Assembly (NCBI RefSeq): GCF_001184025.1
Contig: NZ_BBYG01000009.1
Span: 124,001 to 188,000 of the forward strand
Source of the DNA: Streptomyces maremycinicus
GTDB lineage: Bacteria; Actinomycetota; Actinomycetes; Streptomycetales; Streptomycetaceae
Direction: 5' to 3'
Length of the DNA: 64,000 bases
Shown: piece by piece, positions 46,723-56,388 of the stretch
How positions within the stretch are numbered: position 1 is the stretch's first letter
Layout: the number at the start of each line of letters is the position of its first letter
The notes under the pieces: model-generated
Told to the model about the DNA's origin: nothing
The model's database searches: none
What the model saw: only the letters and a program-made list of their open reading frames with translations
Program-made: the position numbers and the translations under genes

Positions 46723-48945
46723 TCAGCCCTTTTCCAGGTACTGCTCGCGTTCCTCGTCCAGGAGGGCGTCCAGGGCGATGCGCAGGCCGGGGACGGTCTC
46801 CAGCTCGGGGTCGGCGGCGACCAGGCGGGCCGCCTCCTCGCGCGCCTCCGCGATGACCTCCTCGTCCTCGATGACCGCGAGGACGCGCAGGCTGGAGCGG
46901 GCGCCGGACTGCGCCTGGCCCAGGACATCGCCCTCGCGGCGCTGTTCGAGGTCGATCCGGGAGAGCTCGAAGCCGTCGAGGGTGGCGGCCACGGCGTCGA
47001 GGCGTCGGCGGGCCGCGCTCGCCTCGGGCATCTCGGAGACCAGCAGGCACAGCCCGGGCGCCGAGCCGCGGCCCACCCGACCGCGCAGCTGGTGCAGCTG
47101 GGAGACGCCGAAGCGGTCGGCGTCCATGATCACCATCGCGGTGGCGTTCGGGACGTTGACGCCGACCTCGATGACGGTCGTGGCGACCAGGACGTCGGTG
47201 TCGCCCGCGGCGAAACGGCGCATGACGGCGTCCTTGTCGTCGGGGTGCATGCGGCCGTGCAGGACCTCGACCCCGAGGCCGTGCAGGGGGCCCTTGGCGA
47301 GCTGGTCGGCGATGTCCAGGACGGCGAGCGGCGGCCGCTTCTCGGCCTCGTCCTCAGGTGACTTCTTCCTGGCCTTGCCGCCCTTCTTCTCCTCCTCCTC
47401 GTCGCCGATGCGCGGGCAGACGACGTACGCCTGATGGCCGTTGCCCACCTCCTCGCGGACCCGCTCCCAGGCGCGCGCCAGGAAGTGCGGCTTGTCGGCG
47501 GCCGGGACGACATGGCTGGCGATGGGCGAGCGGCCGGCCGGGAGCTGGTCGAGGACGGAGGTCTCCAGGTCGCCGAAGACGGTCATGGCGACGGTGCGCG
47601 GGATGGGCGTGGCCGTCATGACGAGCAGGTGCGGGGGCTGCTTGCCCTTGCCGCGCAGCGCGTCGCGCTGCTCGACGCCGAAGCGGTGCTGTTCGTCGAC
47701 CACGACCAGGCCCAGGTCGTGGAACCGGACCTTGTCCTCGATCAGCGCGTGGGTGCCGATCACGATGCCGGCCTCTCCGGTGACCAGGTCGAGCAGTGCC
47801 TGCCGGCGGGCGGCCGTGCCCATGGACCCGGTCAGCACCACGACCTTGGTGGCCCGCTCGGACCCGCCCAGCATCCCGCCCTCGGCCAGTTCGCCCATCA
47901 TCTCGACGACGGAGCGGTGGTGCTGCTGGGCGAGGACCTCGGTGGGGGCGAGCAGGGCGGCCTGACCGCCGGCGTCGACCACGGCGAGCATGGCGCGCAG
48001 CGCGACCAGGGTCTTGCCCGAGCCGACCTCGCCCTGGAGCAGCCGGTGCATCGGGTGGTCCGTCGCCAGGTCGTCGAAGATCTCCTTCGAGACCTTCTGC
48101 TGGCCCTCGGTGAGGGTGAAGGGCAGCCGGGCGTCGAACGAGGTCAGCAGACCGTCGGCGGCGGGCTCGCGCGGGACGGCCGGGAGTTGGGCGTCGGCGT
48201 GGCGGCGGCGGGCGAGGGCGACCTGGAGCACGAAGGCCTCGTCCCACTTCAGCCGGGCACGGGCGTCGGCGATGTCCGCCTTGGTGTGGGGGCGGTGGAT
48301 CTTCAGCAGGGCCTCGGGGAGGGGGACCAGCCCCCGGCCGTCCCGCAGCGCGTCCGGGAGGGGGTCGAGCGCCTCCTGCGCGGCGGGCAGGACGGTCTGG
48401 ATCGCCTTGCCGATCTTCCAGGACTCCAGTTTCGCCGTCGCGGGGTAGAGCGGGATGAGGGCGCCCGCCCAGGTCTCGACCGATTCCTCGCTGTCGGCCC
48501 GCAGCAGTTCGTAGGCCGGATGGGCCAGCTGGAGACGGCGGTTGAAGACCGAGACCTTCCCGGAGAACATCGCGCGCGTGCCCGGCAGCAGATCCTTGTG
48601 CGGTTTGTGGACGCCGCTGCCGAAGAAGACCAGCTGGAGGCGGCCGCTGCCGTCGGTGATGGTCACCTCCAGGCGCTGGCCCTTGCCCCGGGGAGCCTTG
48701 GCGGAGGCGAAGCTGTGCAGCCGGGCGTCGGCGACCTGGGCGACCACGGTGACGTGTTCGTCCATGGGGAGGTCGGCGAGGTGGGTGAGCTGGCCGCGCT
48801 CCTCGTATCTGCGGGGGTAGTGGTGCAGGAGGTCGCCGACGGTGTGCAGGCCGAGGTGCTCGGCCATCACCTTCGCGGTGGCGGGGCCGAGCACTGACTT
48901 CAGTGACTGTTCCAGTGGTTCTTTCAGCGCGGGCACGAGATCCAT
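46723..48945 (-). CDS. recG: ATP-dependent DNA helicase RecG
   Basis: Remodels stalled replication forks and Holliday junctions. The 740-residue product has the N-terminal wedge/OB domain, Walker A (LQGEVGSGKTLVALRAML) near residue 300, the DEQH box (LVVVDEQHRFGVEQR) near 410, and C-terminal helicase motifs including QLHQLRGRVGRG near 620. The ATG at 48945 (MDLVPALKEPLEQ) is chosen by family; another seven codons upstream is possible, and neither has a clear ribosome-binding site. It heads the minus-strand run and is divergent from the HSP90-like gene. Confidence 0.95.
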   Translation of the reverse strand: MDLVPALKEPLEQSLKSVLGPATAKVMAEHLGLHTVGDLLHHYPRRYEERGQLTHLADLPMDEHVTVVAQVADARLHSFASAKAPRGKGQRLEVTITDGSGRLQLVFFGSGVHKPHKDLLPGTRAMFSGKVSVFNRRLQLAHPAYELLRADSEESVETWAGALIPLYPATAKLESWKIGKAIQTVLPAAQEALDPLPDALRDGRGLVPLPEALLKIHRPHTKADIADARARLKWDEAFVLQVALARRRHADAQLPAVPREPAADGLLTSFDARLPFTLTEGQQKVSKEIFDDLATDHPMHRLLQGEVGSGKTLVALRAMLAVVDAGGQAALLAPTEVLAQQHHRSVVEMMGELAEGGMLGGSERATKVVVLTGSMGTAARRQALLDLVTGEAGIVIGTHALIEDKVRFHDLGLVVVDEQHRFGVEQRDALRGKGKQPPHLLVMTATPIPRTVAMTVFGDLETSVLDQLPAGRSPIASHVVPAADKPHFLARAWERVREEVGNGHQAYVVCPRIGDEEEEKKGGKARKKSPEDEAEKRPPLAVLDIADQLAKGPLHGLGVEVLHGRMHPDDKDAVMRRFAAGDTDVLVATTVIEVGVNVPNATAMVIMDADRFGVSQLHQLRGRVGRGSAPGLCLLVSEMPEASAARRRLDAVAATLDGFELSRIDLEQRREGDVLGQAQSGARSSLRVLAVIEDEEVIAEAREEAARLVAADPELETVPGLRIALDALLDEEREQYLEKG

Positions 48946-49112
48946 TGCACACCACACCACTGACATTGCCGTATATGTGTCCCGAAACCCCTGGTCAGGC
49001 GGCTCGTTCGGGCCCTAGGATGACGCGCTCCGGCCATCATCCGCGGTCACCGCCCCACCGGGACCGCCCGACCCCGCGCCGTGCTCCTCCCCCAGCCCGC
49101 GGCGCAGCAGCG

Positions 49113-50969
49113 ATGGACTCCCAGACCTCACCGTCATCCCAGGCACCCCAGCCGCCTCACACGTTCCAGGTCGACCTGCGTGGTCTGGTGGACCTGCTGT
49201 CCCATCACCTCTATTCCAGTCCCAAGGTCTATCTGCGCGAGCTGCTCCAGAACGCGGTGGACGCGATCACCGCCCGGCGGGCCGAGGAGCCCGACGCCCC
49301 GGCGCGCGTGCGGCTGTTCGCGGCGGACGGCGGACTGCGGGTGGAGGACTCCGGCATCGGGCTGACCGAGGCGGACGTGCACGCCCTGCTGGCGACGATC
49401 GGGCGCAGTTCCAAGCGCGCCGAGGGGCTCCAGGACGTGCGTTCGGACTTCCTCGGGCAGTTCGGCATCGGGCTGCTCGCCTGCTTCGTGGTGGCCGAAC
49501 GGATCCGCGTGGTGAGCCGCAGCGCCCGTACGCCGCACGCGCCGCCCGTGGAGTGGACCGCGCGCGACGACGGCTCCTACACCGTGCGGACCCTGCCCCA
49601 CGAGGAGCGCCCCGAGCCGGGCACCACCGTGCATCTGGTGGCGCGGGCCGGCGCCGGTGAGTGGCTGGCGGAGCCGCGGGTGCTGGCGCTGGCCCGGGAC
49701 TTCGGATCGCTGCTGCCGTACGACGTCCGGGTCGGCGAGGAGGCGGTCACCGATCTGCCGGCGCCCTGGGACCGCTCGTACCCCTCTCCCGCCGACCGGC
49801 GGGTGGCGCTGGCCCGGCACTGTCACGAGCTGTTCGGGTTCACGCCGTTGGACTCGGTGGAGCTGGACCTGCCGGTGGCGGGGGTGCGCGGGGTGGCGTA
49901 CGTGCTGCCGTCGGCGGTCAGTCCGGCGCAGCGGGCCGGTCACCGGGTGCATCTCAAGGGGATGCTGCTGACCGAGCGGGGCGAACAGCTGCTGCCCGAC
50001 TGGGCGTTCTTCGTGCGCTGTGTCCTGGACACCGACAGTCTGCGGCCGACGGCCTCGCGGGAGTCGCTGTACGAGGACGAGACGCTGGCGGCGGTGCGGG
50101 AGGCGCTGGGCGAGCGGATCCGGTCCTGGCTGACGGCTCTGGCCGCCGGTGATCCGCAACGGCTGGCGGCCTTCCTCGAGGTGCACCACCTGGGCGTGAA
50201 GTCCCTGGCGCGGCACGACGCGGAGATGCTGCGCACGATGCTGCCGTGGCTGCCCTTCGAGACGACCGACGGACGGCTGTCGCTGGAGGAGTTCGCGCAG
50301 CGGCACCCGGTGGTGCACTTCACCCGGACCGTGGAGGAGTTCCGGCAGGTCGCGCCCATCGCGTCCGCGCAGGGCATCGGGGTCGTCAACGGCGGTTACA
50401 CGTACGACGGCGAGCTGGTCGAGGCGCTGCCTTCGGTGCGGCCGGGAACCGTGGTCGCCGAGCTGGACGCGGACACCGTGACCGCCCACCTGGACACCGT
50501 CGCCGCGGCCGACGAACCGGCGCTCTCGGGTTTCCTGGCGGCCGCGCGGGCGAAGCTCGACCCGCTGGGCTGTGATGTCGTCCTGCGGGCCTTCCACCCG
50601 TTGTCGGTGCCCGCGCTGCACCTCGACGACCGGGGGGCCCGGCACGAGCAGGCCCGCGCGCAGGCCGAGTCGCAGGCCGACGACCTGTGGGCGGGCATCC
50701 TGGGCTCGCTGCGCGGGAGCGCCCCGCGCGCGCGTCTGGTGCTCAACCATCTCAATCCGCTGATCCGGCGGATCAGTTCGTTGAACGATCCGGAGCTCAT
50801 CGGCACCGCCACGGAGTCGTTGTACGGGCAGGCGCTGCTGATGGCGCAGCGCCCGCTGCGGCCCGCGGACTCGGCGCTGCTGAACCGGGCGTTCATGGGC
50901 CTCCTGGAATGGGCCACGCACGGGGAGTCGGCGTCCGGGGAGCCGACAGAGGAACAGGGCGGTCACTGA
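49113..50969 (+). CDS. HSP90-family GHKL ATPase, divergent
   Basis: A 618-residue protein with an HSP90-type N-terminal ATPase: helix YLRELLQNAVDAI (E43, N47, D50), ADP-binding loop VEDSGIGLT (D79, G81, G83) and the lid loop GQFGIGLLACF (115-125). The middle domain keeps the catalytic Arg region as TASRESLYED (R316). The C-terminal third is poorly conserved and ends EEQGGH, with no MEEVD. The ATG has no clear ribosome-binding site, and an in-frame ATG at 49020 is possible. It is divergent from recG and overlaps the TPR gene by one base (TGATG). It may work as a chaperone on clients chosen by that partner. Confidence 0.85.
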   Translation: MDSQTSPSSQAPQPPHTFQVDLRGLVDLLSHHLYSSPKVYLRELLQNAVDAITARRAEEPDAPARVRLFAADGGLRVEDSGIGLTEADVHALLATIGRSSKRAEGLQDVRSDFLGQFGIGLLACFVVAERIRVVSRSARTPHAPPVEWTARDDGSYTVRTLPHEERPEPGTTVHLVARAGAGEWLAEPRVLALARDFGSLLPYDVRVGEEAVTDLPAPWDRSYPSPADRRVALARHCHELFGFTPLDSVELDLPVAGVRGVAYVLPSAVSPAQRAGHRVHLKGMLLTERGEQLLPDWAFFVRCVLDTDSLRPTASRESLYEDETLAAVREALGERIRSWLTALAAGDPQRLAAFLEVHHLGVKSLARHDAEMLRTMLPWLPFETTDGRLSLEEFAQRHPVVHFTRTVEEFRQVAPIASAQGIGVVNGGYTYDGELVEALPSVRPGTVVAELDADTVTAHLDTVAAADEPALSGFLAAARAKLDPLGCDVVLRAFHPLSVPALHLDDRGARHEQARAQAESQADDLWAGILGSLRGSAPRARLVLNHLNPLIRRISSLNDPELIGTATESLYGQALLMAQRPLRPADSALLNRAFMGLLEWATHGESASGEPTEEQGGH

Positions 50970-53900
50970 TGAGCGAGATCACGGACTTCGACTCCCTCCG
51001 CAGGGCGATGGCGGAGAACGGCGAGCAGCCGGAGGGCCCGGCCCGCAACACGCGCGCGGAACAGCTGCTGGTGGAGGCCGAGAGGCTCGGCATCCCGCTC
51101 GCCGTGATCGAGGCGCTCGGGCACCAGCTGAAGGTCTACAACTACAGCTCCGAGAAGGCGAAGATGTTCGTCCCCTTCGCGCGGCTGCTGCGTATGTGGG
51201 ACGAGCGGCCCGAGGACTTCGACGAGTACGAGACGCACTCGCTGCACTGGGTCTTCAAGTGGATGTCGGCCGGCATGCTCGACCAGCCGCACGTGCCGCT
51301 GGCATCGGTGGAGAAGTGGCTCGGCGAGATGGAGCACCGCTACCGCCTCGCCGGTCACTCCACGCGCGCGGTGCGCAGCGCCGAGTTCAGCGTGGCCGCG
51401 CACGTGGGCGACGTGGAGCGGGCCGAGCGGGCGTACGCCGCGTGGCTGGCCGCGGACCGGGACGCCATGGCCGACTGTCACGCCTGCGAGCTGCACGGTC
51501 AGGGCTGGTGGCAGGCGGAACGGGGCCGGGACGCGGAGGCGCTGGCGCTGTGGGCGCCGGTCCTGGAGGGCGAGTACACGTGCGCGCACGAGCCGCACAC
51601 GGTGCTCGCGTCCTCCCTGCTGCCGTTGCTGCGGCTGAACCGCCTGGAGGAGGCCCGCGCCCATCATCTGCGGGGCTTCCGGCTGGTGCGGTCCATGGAG
51701 AGCATGCGGGGCGCCTACGCCGACCACGTCGAGTTCTGCGCGCTGACCGGCAACGAGGCGCGGGGCCTGGAGCTGCTCGCGGAGCGGCCGGCGTACTTCA
51801 CGGACGAGGGGCAGCCGCAGAGCAGGCTGGAGTTCCTGAACGTGGTGGTGCTGCTCATGGAGCGGCTGTCCGAGCTCGGGCTGGGCGGACAGCCGGTCCC
51901 CGGCCCCGCCGGGCGGGAGTGGACGGCCGGGGAACTCGCGGGACACGCGCGCACGCAGGCCCTGGCGCTGGCCGCGCGCTTCGACGAGCGCAACGGCACC
52001 TCGTACGTCAGCGAGCGGGCCCGCGCGCGGATGGCGCAGCGTCCCCTGGTGGAGCGGCTGCCCCTGGGGGTGCGGACGACCCGTCCCGCCTCCGCCGCGG
52101 CCGGAGCGGGAGCCGGAGCGCCGGTGCCCGAGGCCTCCGTCCCGGCTCAGGACGCGGTCCGTGAGGACGTCGAACCGGATCTGGCGGCCCTGCTCGCCGA
52201 GGCCCGGCGGCTGTCCGACACGCTCCAGCCGCATGCCGTCGAGGCGTGGGCGACGGTGGCACGGCTGGCCGAGGAGACGGAGGGTGTCGAGCTGGGGACG
52301 CGGGACCGCGCGGAGATCGCCGACCACGAGGCGATAGGTCTCGGCCCCGAGGGTGCCGAAACGTTCGAGCACGCGGCCGAGCTGTACGCGCGGGCGGGCG
52401 ACCCCGGCGAGGCCCTGGCGGCACGCGCGCGTGCGGCGTACGTCCGGGCGCTGGCCGGCGAGATCGACGAGGCGCTCGCGGCCGTCGCCGAGCCGTACGA
52501 CCGGGTGCTCGCGCTGTACGCCGACGGCGGCACGGAGGTGCCGCAGGCGGCGGGCGTGCTGATGGGCCGGGCGCGGATCCTGATGCGGCGCGTCCACGAG
52601 GCCGAGGGCGCGGTGGTCGACGAGGCGGTCCTGGCCGAGGCGGAGGCGGCGGTGGGAGAGCTGCTGGCGCTCGTCGGCGGGCGGGCGGGCAACGACGTAC
52701 GGCTCGCCGCCCGGGTCGCCGAAGGGCACGCGATGCTCGCGGAGCTGGCGACCCAGTCGGGGAACCCGGAGGCGGGCGCGGAGCTGTTCGCGCGGGCCGC
52801 GGCGGAGTTCGTCGAGACGGGCCTGCCGTGGTTCGCCGTGGAGTACGAGGCCCGGCTGGCCGGTCTCGCCCACCAGTTGGGCGACATGACGGAGGCGGAG
52901 CGGGCCCTGCGGGCGGCCCTGGAGCACGGCGGACCGTATCTGGAGGCGATCGGTCGGGCCCAGCTGCACCTCCAGCTCGCCGAGGTCGTCGGGGGCCGGG
53001 GAGAGGCCGAGGAGGCCTCGGAGCATGCCTTGGAGGCGGCCCACTGGGCGGACGAGGCGGGCGCGGGCCCCACGCTCGGCGCCTGGGCCCGGCACCAGCT
53101 GGGCGGGTTCCTGGTGCGGCAGGGCCGCTGGGCGGAGGCCGCGGAGGTGCTGGAGTCCGCGCTGGCGGAGCTGACCGTCGAAACGCACGGCGACGGCGCG
53201 GTCGTCCAGACGCAGTGGTGGCTGGGTGACTGTCTGAGCGAGCTCGGGGAACACCGGGACGCCGCCGAACGCCGGCTCCAGGCCGCCGAGATCGCCCGCG
53301 ACTGGCCCGAGCAGCACGACCACGCGACCCTCGCCCACCTGGCCGCGGAGTCGCTCGGCCAGGCCGGTCTGCCCACCGAGGCGGACCGGGCCTACGCCCG
53401 CGCGGGCGAGCTCTGGCGCGGCCTCGGCAACGTCCACGGACTCGTCCGCTCGCTGCGCGCCCGCGCCTGGCTGGCGTTGCGCACCGAGGACGGGACGGCC
53501 GCGGCGCGCGATCTGATGGCGAGTGCCGTGGAGGAGTGCGCGGACGCCTTCGACGGGACGGACGACGACGCGGCGCGTCTGCGGCTCGTCGCCGAACTCG
53601 GCCACACCCACCGCCAGTTCGGGGACCTGCTCGCGCGTTCCGCCACCGAGGACGCCGACGACGACTCGATCCGGGCCACCCTGGACGAGGCGCTCTCCCA
53701 GATGGGCGAGGCCGTCACGGTGTTCGTCGCCCTGGGCGAGGACGCCGTGCACGCCCGGACCGGCGCGGAGCTGGCCGCGGGCTGGCTGGAGACCGACCTG
53801 GGGCGCCCCGCGGCGGCGGCCGCACGCGCGCGTGCGGTGCTGCGGGCCTACGCCGATGCCGAGTACGACGCCGATGACGACGGCGACGCCGAGGCCGCTG

Positions 53901-54001
53901 CCGAGTTCGGCGGCGGCGAGGACGGGGCCGAGACGGTGCGGGCGCGGCGGGCCGAGGCGGAGCAACTGCTGAACGCGACGGAGGAACAGCGGGACCGTTG
54001 A
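50969..54001 (+). CDS. Large helical-repeat (TPR-like) protein paired with the HSP90-like ATPase
   Basis: A 1010-residue, Ala/Glu/Leu-rich protein starting MSEITDFDSLRRAMAENGEQ. About residues 60-370 and 400-960 are arrays of helix pairs with TPR-like spacing, for example AELYARAGDPGEALAARARA and ERAYAAWLAADRDAMADCHA, separated by a Pro/Ala linker near 370-395. No catalytic domain, signal peptide or membrane segment is visible. The C-terminus is acidic. It is translationally coupled to the HSP90-like gene. In eukaryotes TPR proteins are HSP90 co-chaperones, so a partner or adaptor role is a natural hypothesis. It converges on the DAK gene. Confidence 0.75.
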   Translation: MSEITDFDSLRRAMAENGEQPEGPARNTRAEQLLVEAERLGIPLAVIEALGHQLKVYNYSSEKAKMFVPFARLLRMWDERPEDFDEYETHSLHWVFKWMSAGMLDQPHVPLASVEKWLGEMEHRYRLAGHSTRAVRSAEFSVAAHVGDVERAERAYAAWLAADRDAMADCHACELHGQGWWQAERGRDAEALALWAPVLEGEYTCAHEPHTVLASSLLPLLRLNRLEEARAHHLRGFRLVRSMESMRGAYADHVEFCALTGNEARGLELLAERPAYFTDEGQPQSRLEFLNVVVLLMERLSELGLGGQPVPGPAGREWTAGELAGHARTQALALAARFDERNGTSYVSERARARMAQRPLVERLPLGVRTTRPASAAAGAGAGAPVPEASVPAQDAVREDVEPDLAALLAEARRLSDTLQPHAVEAWATVARLAEETEGVELGTRDRAEIADHEAIGLGPEGAETFEHAAELYARAGDPGEALAARARAAYVRALAGEIDEALAAVAEPYDRVLALYADGGTEVPQAAGVLMGRARILMRRVHEAEGAVVDEAVLAEAEAAVGELLALVGGRAGNDVRLAARVAEGHAMLAELATQSGNPEAGAELFARAAAEFVETGLPWFAVEYEARLAGLAHQLGDMTEAERALRAALEHGGPYLEAIGRAQLHLQLAEVVGGRGEAEEASEHALEAAHWADEAGAGPTLGAWARHQLGGFLVRQGRWAEAAEVLESALAELTVETHGDGAVVQTQWWLGDCLSELGEHRDAAERRLQAAEIARDWPEQHDHATLAHLAAESLGQAGLPTEADRAYARAGELWRGLGNVHGLVRSLRARAWLALRTEDGTAAARDLMASAVEECADAFDGTDDDAARLRLVAELGHTHRQFGDLLARSATEDADDDSIRATLDEALSQMGEAVTVFVALGEDAVHARTGAELAAGWLETDLGRPAAAAARARAVLRAYADAEYDADDDGDAEAAAEFGGGEDGAETVRARRAEAEQLLNATEEQRDR

Positions 54002-54034
54002 ACGACCCCTCCCCCTCCACGCGCCTGCGCTCCC

Positions 54035-54060
54035 GTGCCCGGGCGCCCCTGCGCCCGCAC
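54035..54060. terminator. Hairpin between the TPR gene and the DAK-domain gene
   Basis: A 7-bp core stem (54040-54046 with 54051-54057), extended by a few outer pairs, lies between the two converging genes. Confidence 0.5.
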
Positions 54061-54079
54061 GCCCGTACGCCGCTCGCCG

Positions 54080-55813
54080 CTACTCCACGCCGATCAGCAC
54101 CAACGCGCCCTGCCGTCCTCCCCGGTACACCACCGTGTCCACGGCGAGGTACGCCTCCCGCACCCGGGCCTCCAGGCGCTCGGCGACGCCCTCGGGGGCC
54201 TCGTCGCCGAGCACGAGGGTGACGAGTTCGCCGCCCGCCGCCAGCATGCGGTTCAGGACACTCTCGGCGGCGGCGGCGACATCGGAGCCGATGACGGCCA
54301 CATCGCCGTCGATCAGGCCGAGGACGTCCCCGGCCTGGCAGATGCCGGCCATGGTCCACGACTGGCGCTCGGCGACGGTGACCTCGGCGTAGCGGGTGGC
54401 GCCCGCCGCCGAGGTCATGGAGACGACGTCCTCGTCGAAGCGGCGATCCGGCTCGTGCACGGCCAGTGCCGCGATGCCCTGGACGGCGGACCGGGTGGGG
54501 ATCAGCGCCACCCGGATGCCCTCCGTGCGCGCCTGCTCGGCGGCCGCGGCGGCGGTGTGCCGCAGATCGGCGTCGTTGGGCAGCAGCACGACCTCCCGCG
54601 CGTGTGCCCGTCGCACGGCCTCGACCAGCTCCCCGCTGGCGGGCGGCTCTCCGGGGCGCGCGAGCACCGTGGTCGCGCCGGCCTCGGCGTACAGCCCGGC
54701 CAGGCCCTCGCCGGGCACCACGGCGACGACCGCCCGCTGGACGCGCTCGCGCGGCGGACGCTCGCTCCCGCGCGTGTGCGCGTCGTCGGCGCCGAAGTGG
54801 GTGATGCGGATCCGGTACGGCCGGCCGGCCTCGACGCCCGCCTCCACGGCCGCGCCCGCGTCGTCCACGTGCACATGGACGTTCCACAGGCCGTCGCCGC
54901 CGACCACGACCAGCGAGTCGCCCAGGGCGTCCAGCCGCTGCCGCAGCCGCGCCACGGCCGTGTCCCCGGCCTCCAGCAGATAGATCACCTCGAAGGCGGG
55001 ACCCTCGCCGCCCGCTTCTCCTTCGCTCCCCGCGCCGCCCGGCCCGTCGTCGGCGCAGTCCGCCCCGTGCACGGCCCGCACGCGCGCGTGGGCGGCGGCA
55101 GCGGCCGTGGCCGCGGACACGGCGCCGGAGACCGCCGGCACCTCCCCCGTGAACGTCTCCACCAGCGCCGCGAGCACCGCGACCAGCCCCCGGCCGCCCG
55201 CGTCCACCACTCCGGCGTGCTCCAGGACGGCCAGCTGGCCCGGGGTCGCGGCGAGCGCCGCGCACGCCCCCCGGTAGGCGGCCCTGGCGACCGTCCCGCA
55301 GTCCCCCTCGGCGCCCTCCGCAGCGTCGGCGGCGGCCGAGGCGACCGACAGCACGGTGCCCTCCACGGGGTGGGCGACGGCCTGGCGGGCGGAGTCGGCC
55401 GCGTGCCGGAGGGCCAGGCTCAGCCCGTCCCCGTCGGTGTGAGGGGTCTCACCCTCGGCGGTGAGCACCTGGGCCATGCCGCGCAGCAGCTGCGCGAGGA
55501 TCGTCCCCGAGTTCCCGCGCGCGCCGATGAGCGCGCCGTGCGCCATCGCGCGCGCGGCGTCGGCGAGCGAGGGCGTCCCGGCGGGCGCGGAACCCGCGGC
55601 GGCACCGGCCTCGTGCCCGGCGAAGACCGCCTCGACGGCGGTCGCCGCGGACTCGACGGTCAGATACAGGTTGGTGCCGGTGTCCCCGTCCGCGACCGGA
55701 TAGACGTTGATCGCGTCGATCTCCTCGCGGGCCCGGCCCAGCGCCGTGAGCGCCAGACCGCACCAGGTGCGCACCGCGAGAGCATCGAAGAACGTCTGCG
55801 GCACCTGCGCCAC
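54080..55813 (-). CDS. DAK-domain/DegV-like kinase (FakA-type)
   Basis: A 577-residue protein. Residues 1-200 are a DhaL-type kinase domain (INVYPVADGDTGTNLYLTVE, then GARGNSGTILAQLLRG), with the ADP/Mg-binding aspartates present. The C-terminal domain ends LAVDTVVYRGGRQGALVLIG, as in FakA fatty-acid kinases, which phosphorylate fatty acids held by a FakB partner. No fakB is visible here. Gly- and Ala-rich linkers near 250 are typical. GTG at 55813 has AAGGAGG five bases upstream. It is divergent from rpmB, as in many Gram-positive bacteria. Confidence 0.87.
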   Translation of the reverse strand: MAQVPQTFFDALAVRTWCGLALTALGRAREEIDAINVYPVADGDTGTNLYLTVESAATAVEAVFAGHEAGAAAGSAPAGTPSLADAARAMAHGALIGARGNSGTILAQLLRGMAQVLTAEGETPHTDGDGLSLALRHAADSARQAVAHPVEGTVLSVASAAADAAEGAEGDCGTVARAAYRGACAALAATPGQLAVLEHAGVVDAGGRGLVAVLAALVETFTGEVPAVSGAVSAATAAAAAHARVRAVHGADCADDGPGGAGSEGEAGGEGPAFEVIYLLEAGDTAVARLRQRLDALGDSLVVVGGDGLWNVHVHVDDAGAAVEAGVEAGRPYRIRITHFGADDAHTRGSERPPRERVQRAVVAVVPGEGLAGLYAEAGATTVLARPGEPPASGELVEAVRRAHAREVVLLPNDADLRHTAAAAAEQARTEGIRVALIPTRSAVQGIAALAVHEPDRRFDEDVVSMTSAAGATRYAEVTVAERQSWTMAGICQAGDVLGLIDGDVAVIGSDVAAAAESVLNRMLAAGGELVTLVLGDEAPEGVAERLEARVREAYLAVDTVVYRGGRQGALVLIGVE

Positions 55814-55968
55814 CTGCGCCTCCTTGGGCTGCTGGACTGGACGCAGCGTAGACCCCGGGCCGGTGCGCCCGGGAGAGCGGGCCGGACCGGAGCGGGCGGA
55901 GGCCGACCGGGGCAGGGGGCAGGGCCCTGAGCAGCCATGGTAGTTTCGTTGCACCGGCGCAGTCGTTG

Positions 55969-56058
55969 TATGCTGCTCCGGTTGCCCGATCCGCATCGGG
56001 CCATCCCCCTGGCAGCGCCACTCGGATCCTAGACCCTGATCCCGGCATGCCGGGATCA
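55969..56058 (+). promoter_or_regulatory. rpmB promoter element and two palindromes in its leader
   Basis: A TATGCT hexamer at 55969-55974 is a good -10, with TTCGTT 18 bases upstream as a weak -35. The roughly 110-base leader then holds a perfect 6-bp stem-loop (55985-55990 with 55995-56000) and a perfect 22-bp palindrome (56037-56058), 34 bases before the rpmB start. The latter could be an operator or an RNA hairpin. Confidence 0.5.
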
Positions 56059-56092
56059 TCCGTAAGTGCATCTGAAGTCTTTGGAGTGACCC

Positions 56093-56278
56093 GTGGCTGC
56101 CAACTGCGACGTCTGTGGCAAGGGGCCGAGCTTCGGCAACAACATCTCGCACTCGCACCGCCGTACGTCCCGTCGCTGGAACCCGAACATCCAGCGCGTC
56201 CGTACCGTGGTCGGCGGGACGCCGAAGCGCGTGAACGCTTGCACCTCGTGCATCAAGGCCGGCAAGGTCTCGCGCTGA
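56093..56278 (+). CDS. rpmB: 50S ribosomal protein L28, zinc-binding form
   Basis: A 61-residue ribosomal protein. [20 protein letters not shown] is the start (GTG at 56093, GGAG six bases upstream). Two CxxC pairs, CDVC and CTSC, make this the zinc-containing C+ form. It is divergent from the DAK gene and followed by a strong terminator. Its leader contains unusual palindromes, noted separately. Confidence 0.95.
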   Translation: MAANCDVCGKGPSFGNNISHSHRRTSRRWNPNIQRVRTVVGGTPKRVNACTSCIKAGKVSR

Positions 56279-56357
56279 CGCTCCTCCCCCCACTCCCGAC
56301 ACCGTTCGGGTCGGGGGGAACCCCATCGCGCGCGGCCACTGCTGGTTCGCTGCATAG

Positions 56358-56388
56358 AGCCGGTCCACCCAGGTGGGCCGGCTTTCTG
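56358..56388 (+). terminator. Terminator after rpmB
   Basis: A 12-pair stem with one G-T pair (56358-56369 with 56372-56383) is followed by TTTCT. A weaker hairpin (about 56295-56315) precedes it, just after the stop codon. Confidence 0.8.

Noticed and set aside
49134..50966. Long open frame opposite the HSP90-like gene, and a 3-kb one opposite the repeat-protein gene
   Set aside because: Arg/Gln/Gly-rich shadows with no motif; the plus-strand frames have clear HSP90 motifs and normal codon bias.
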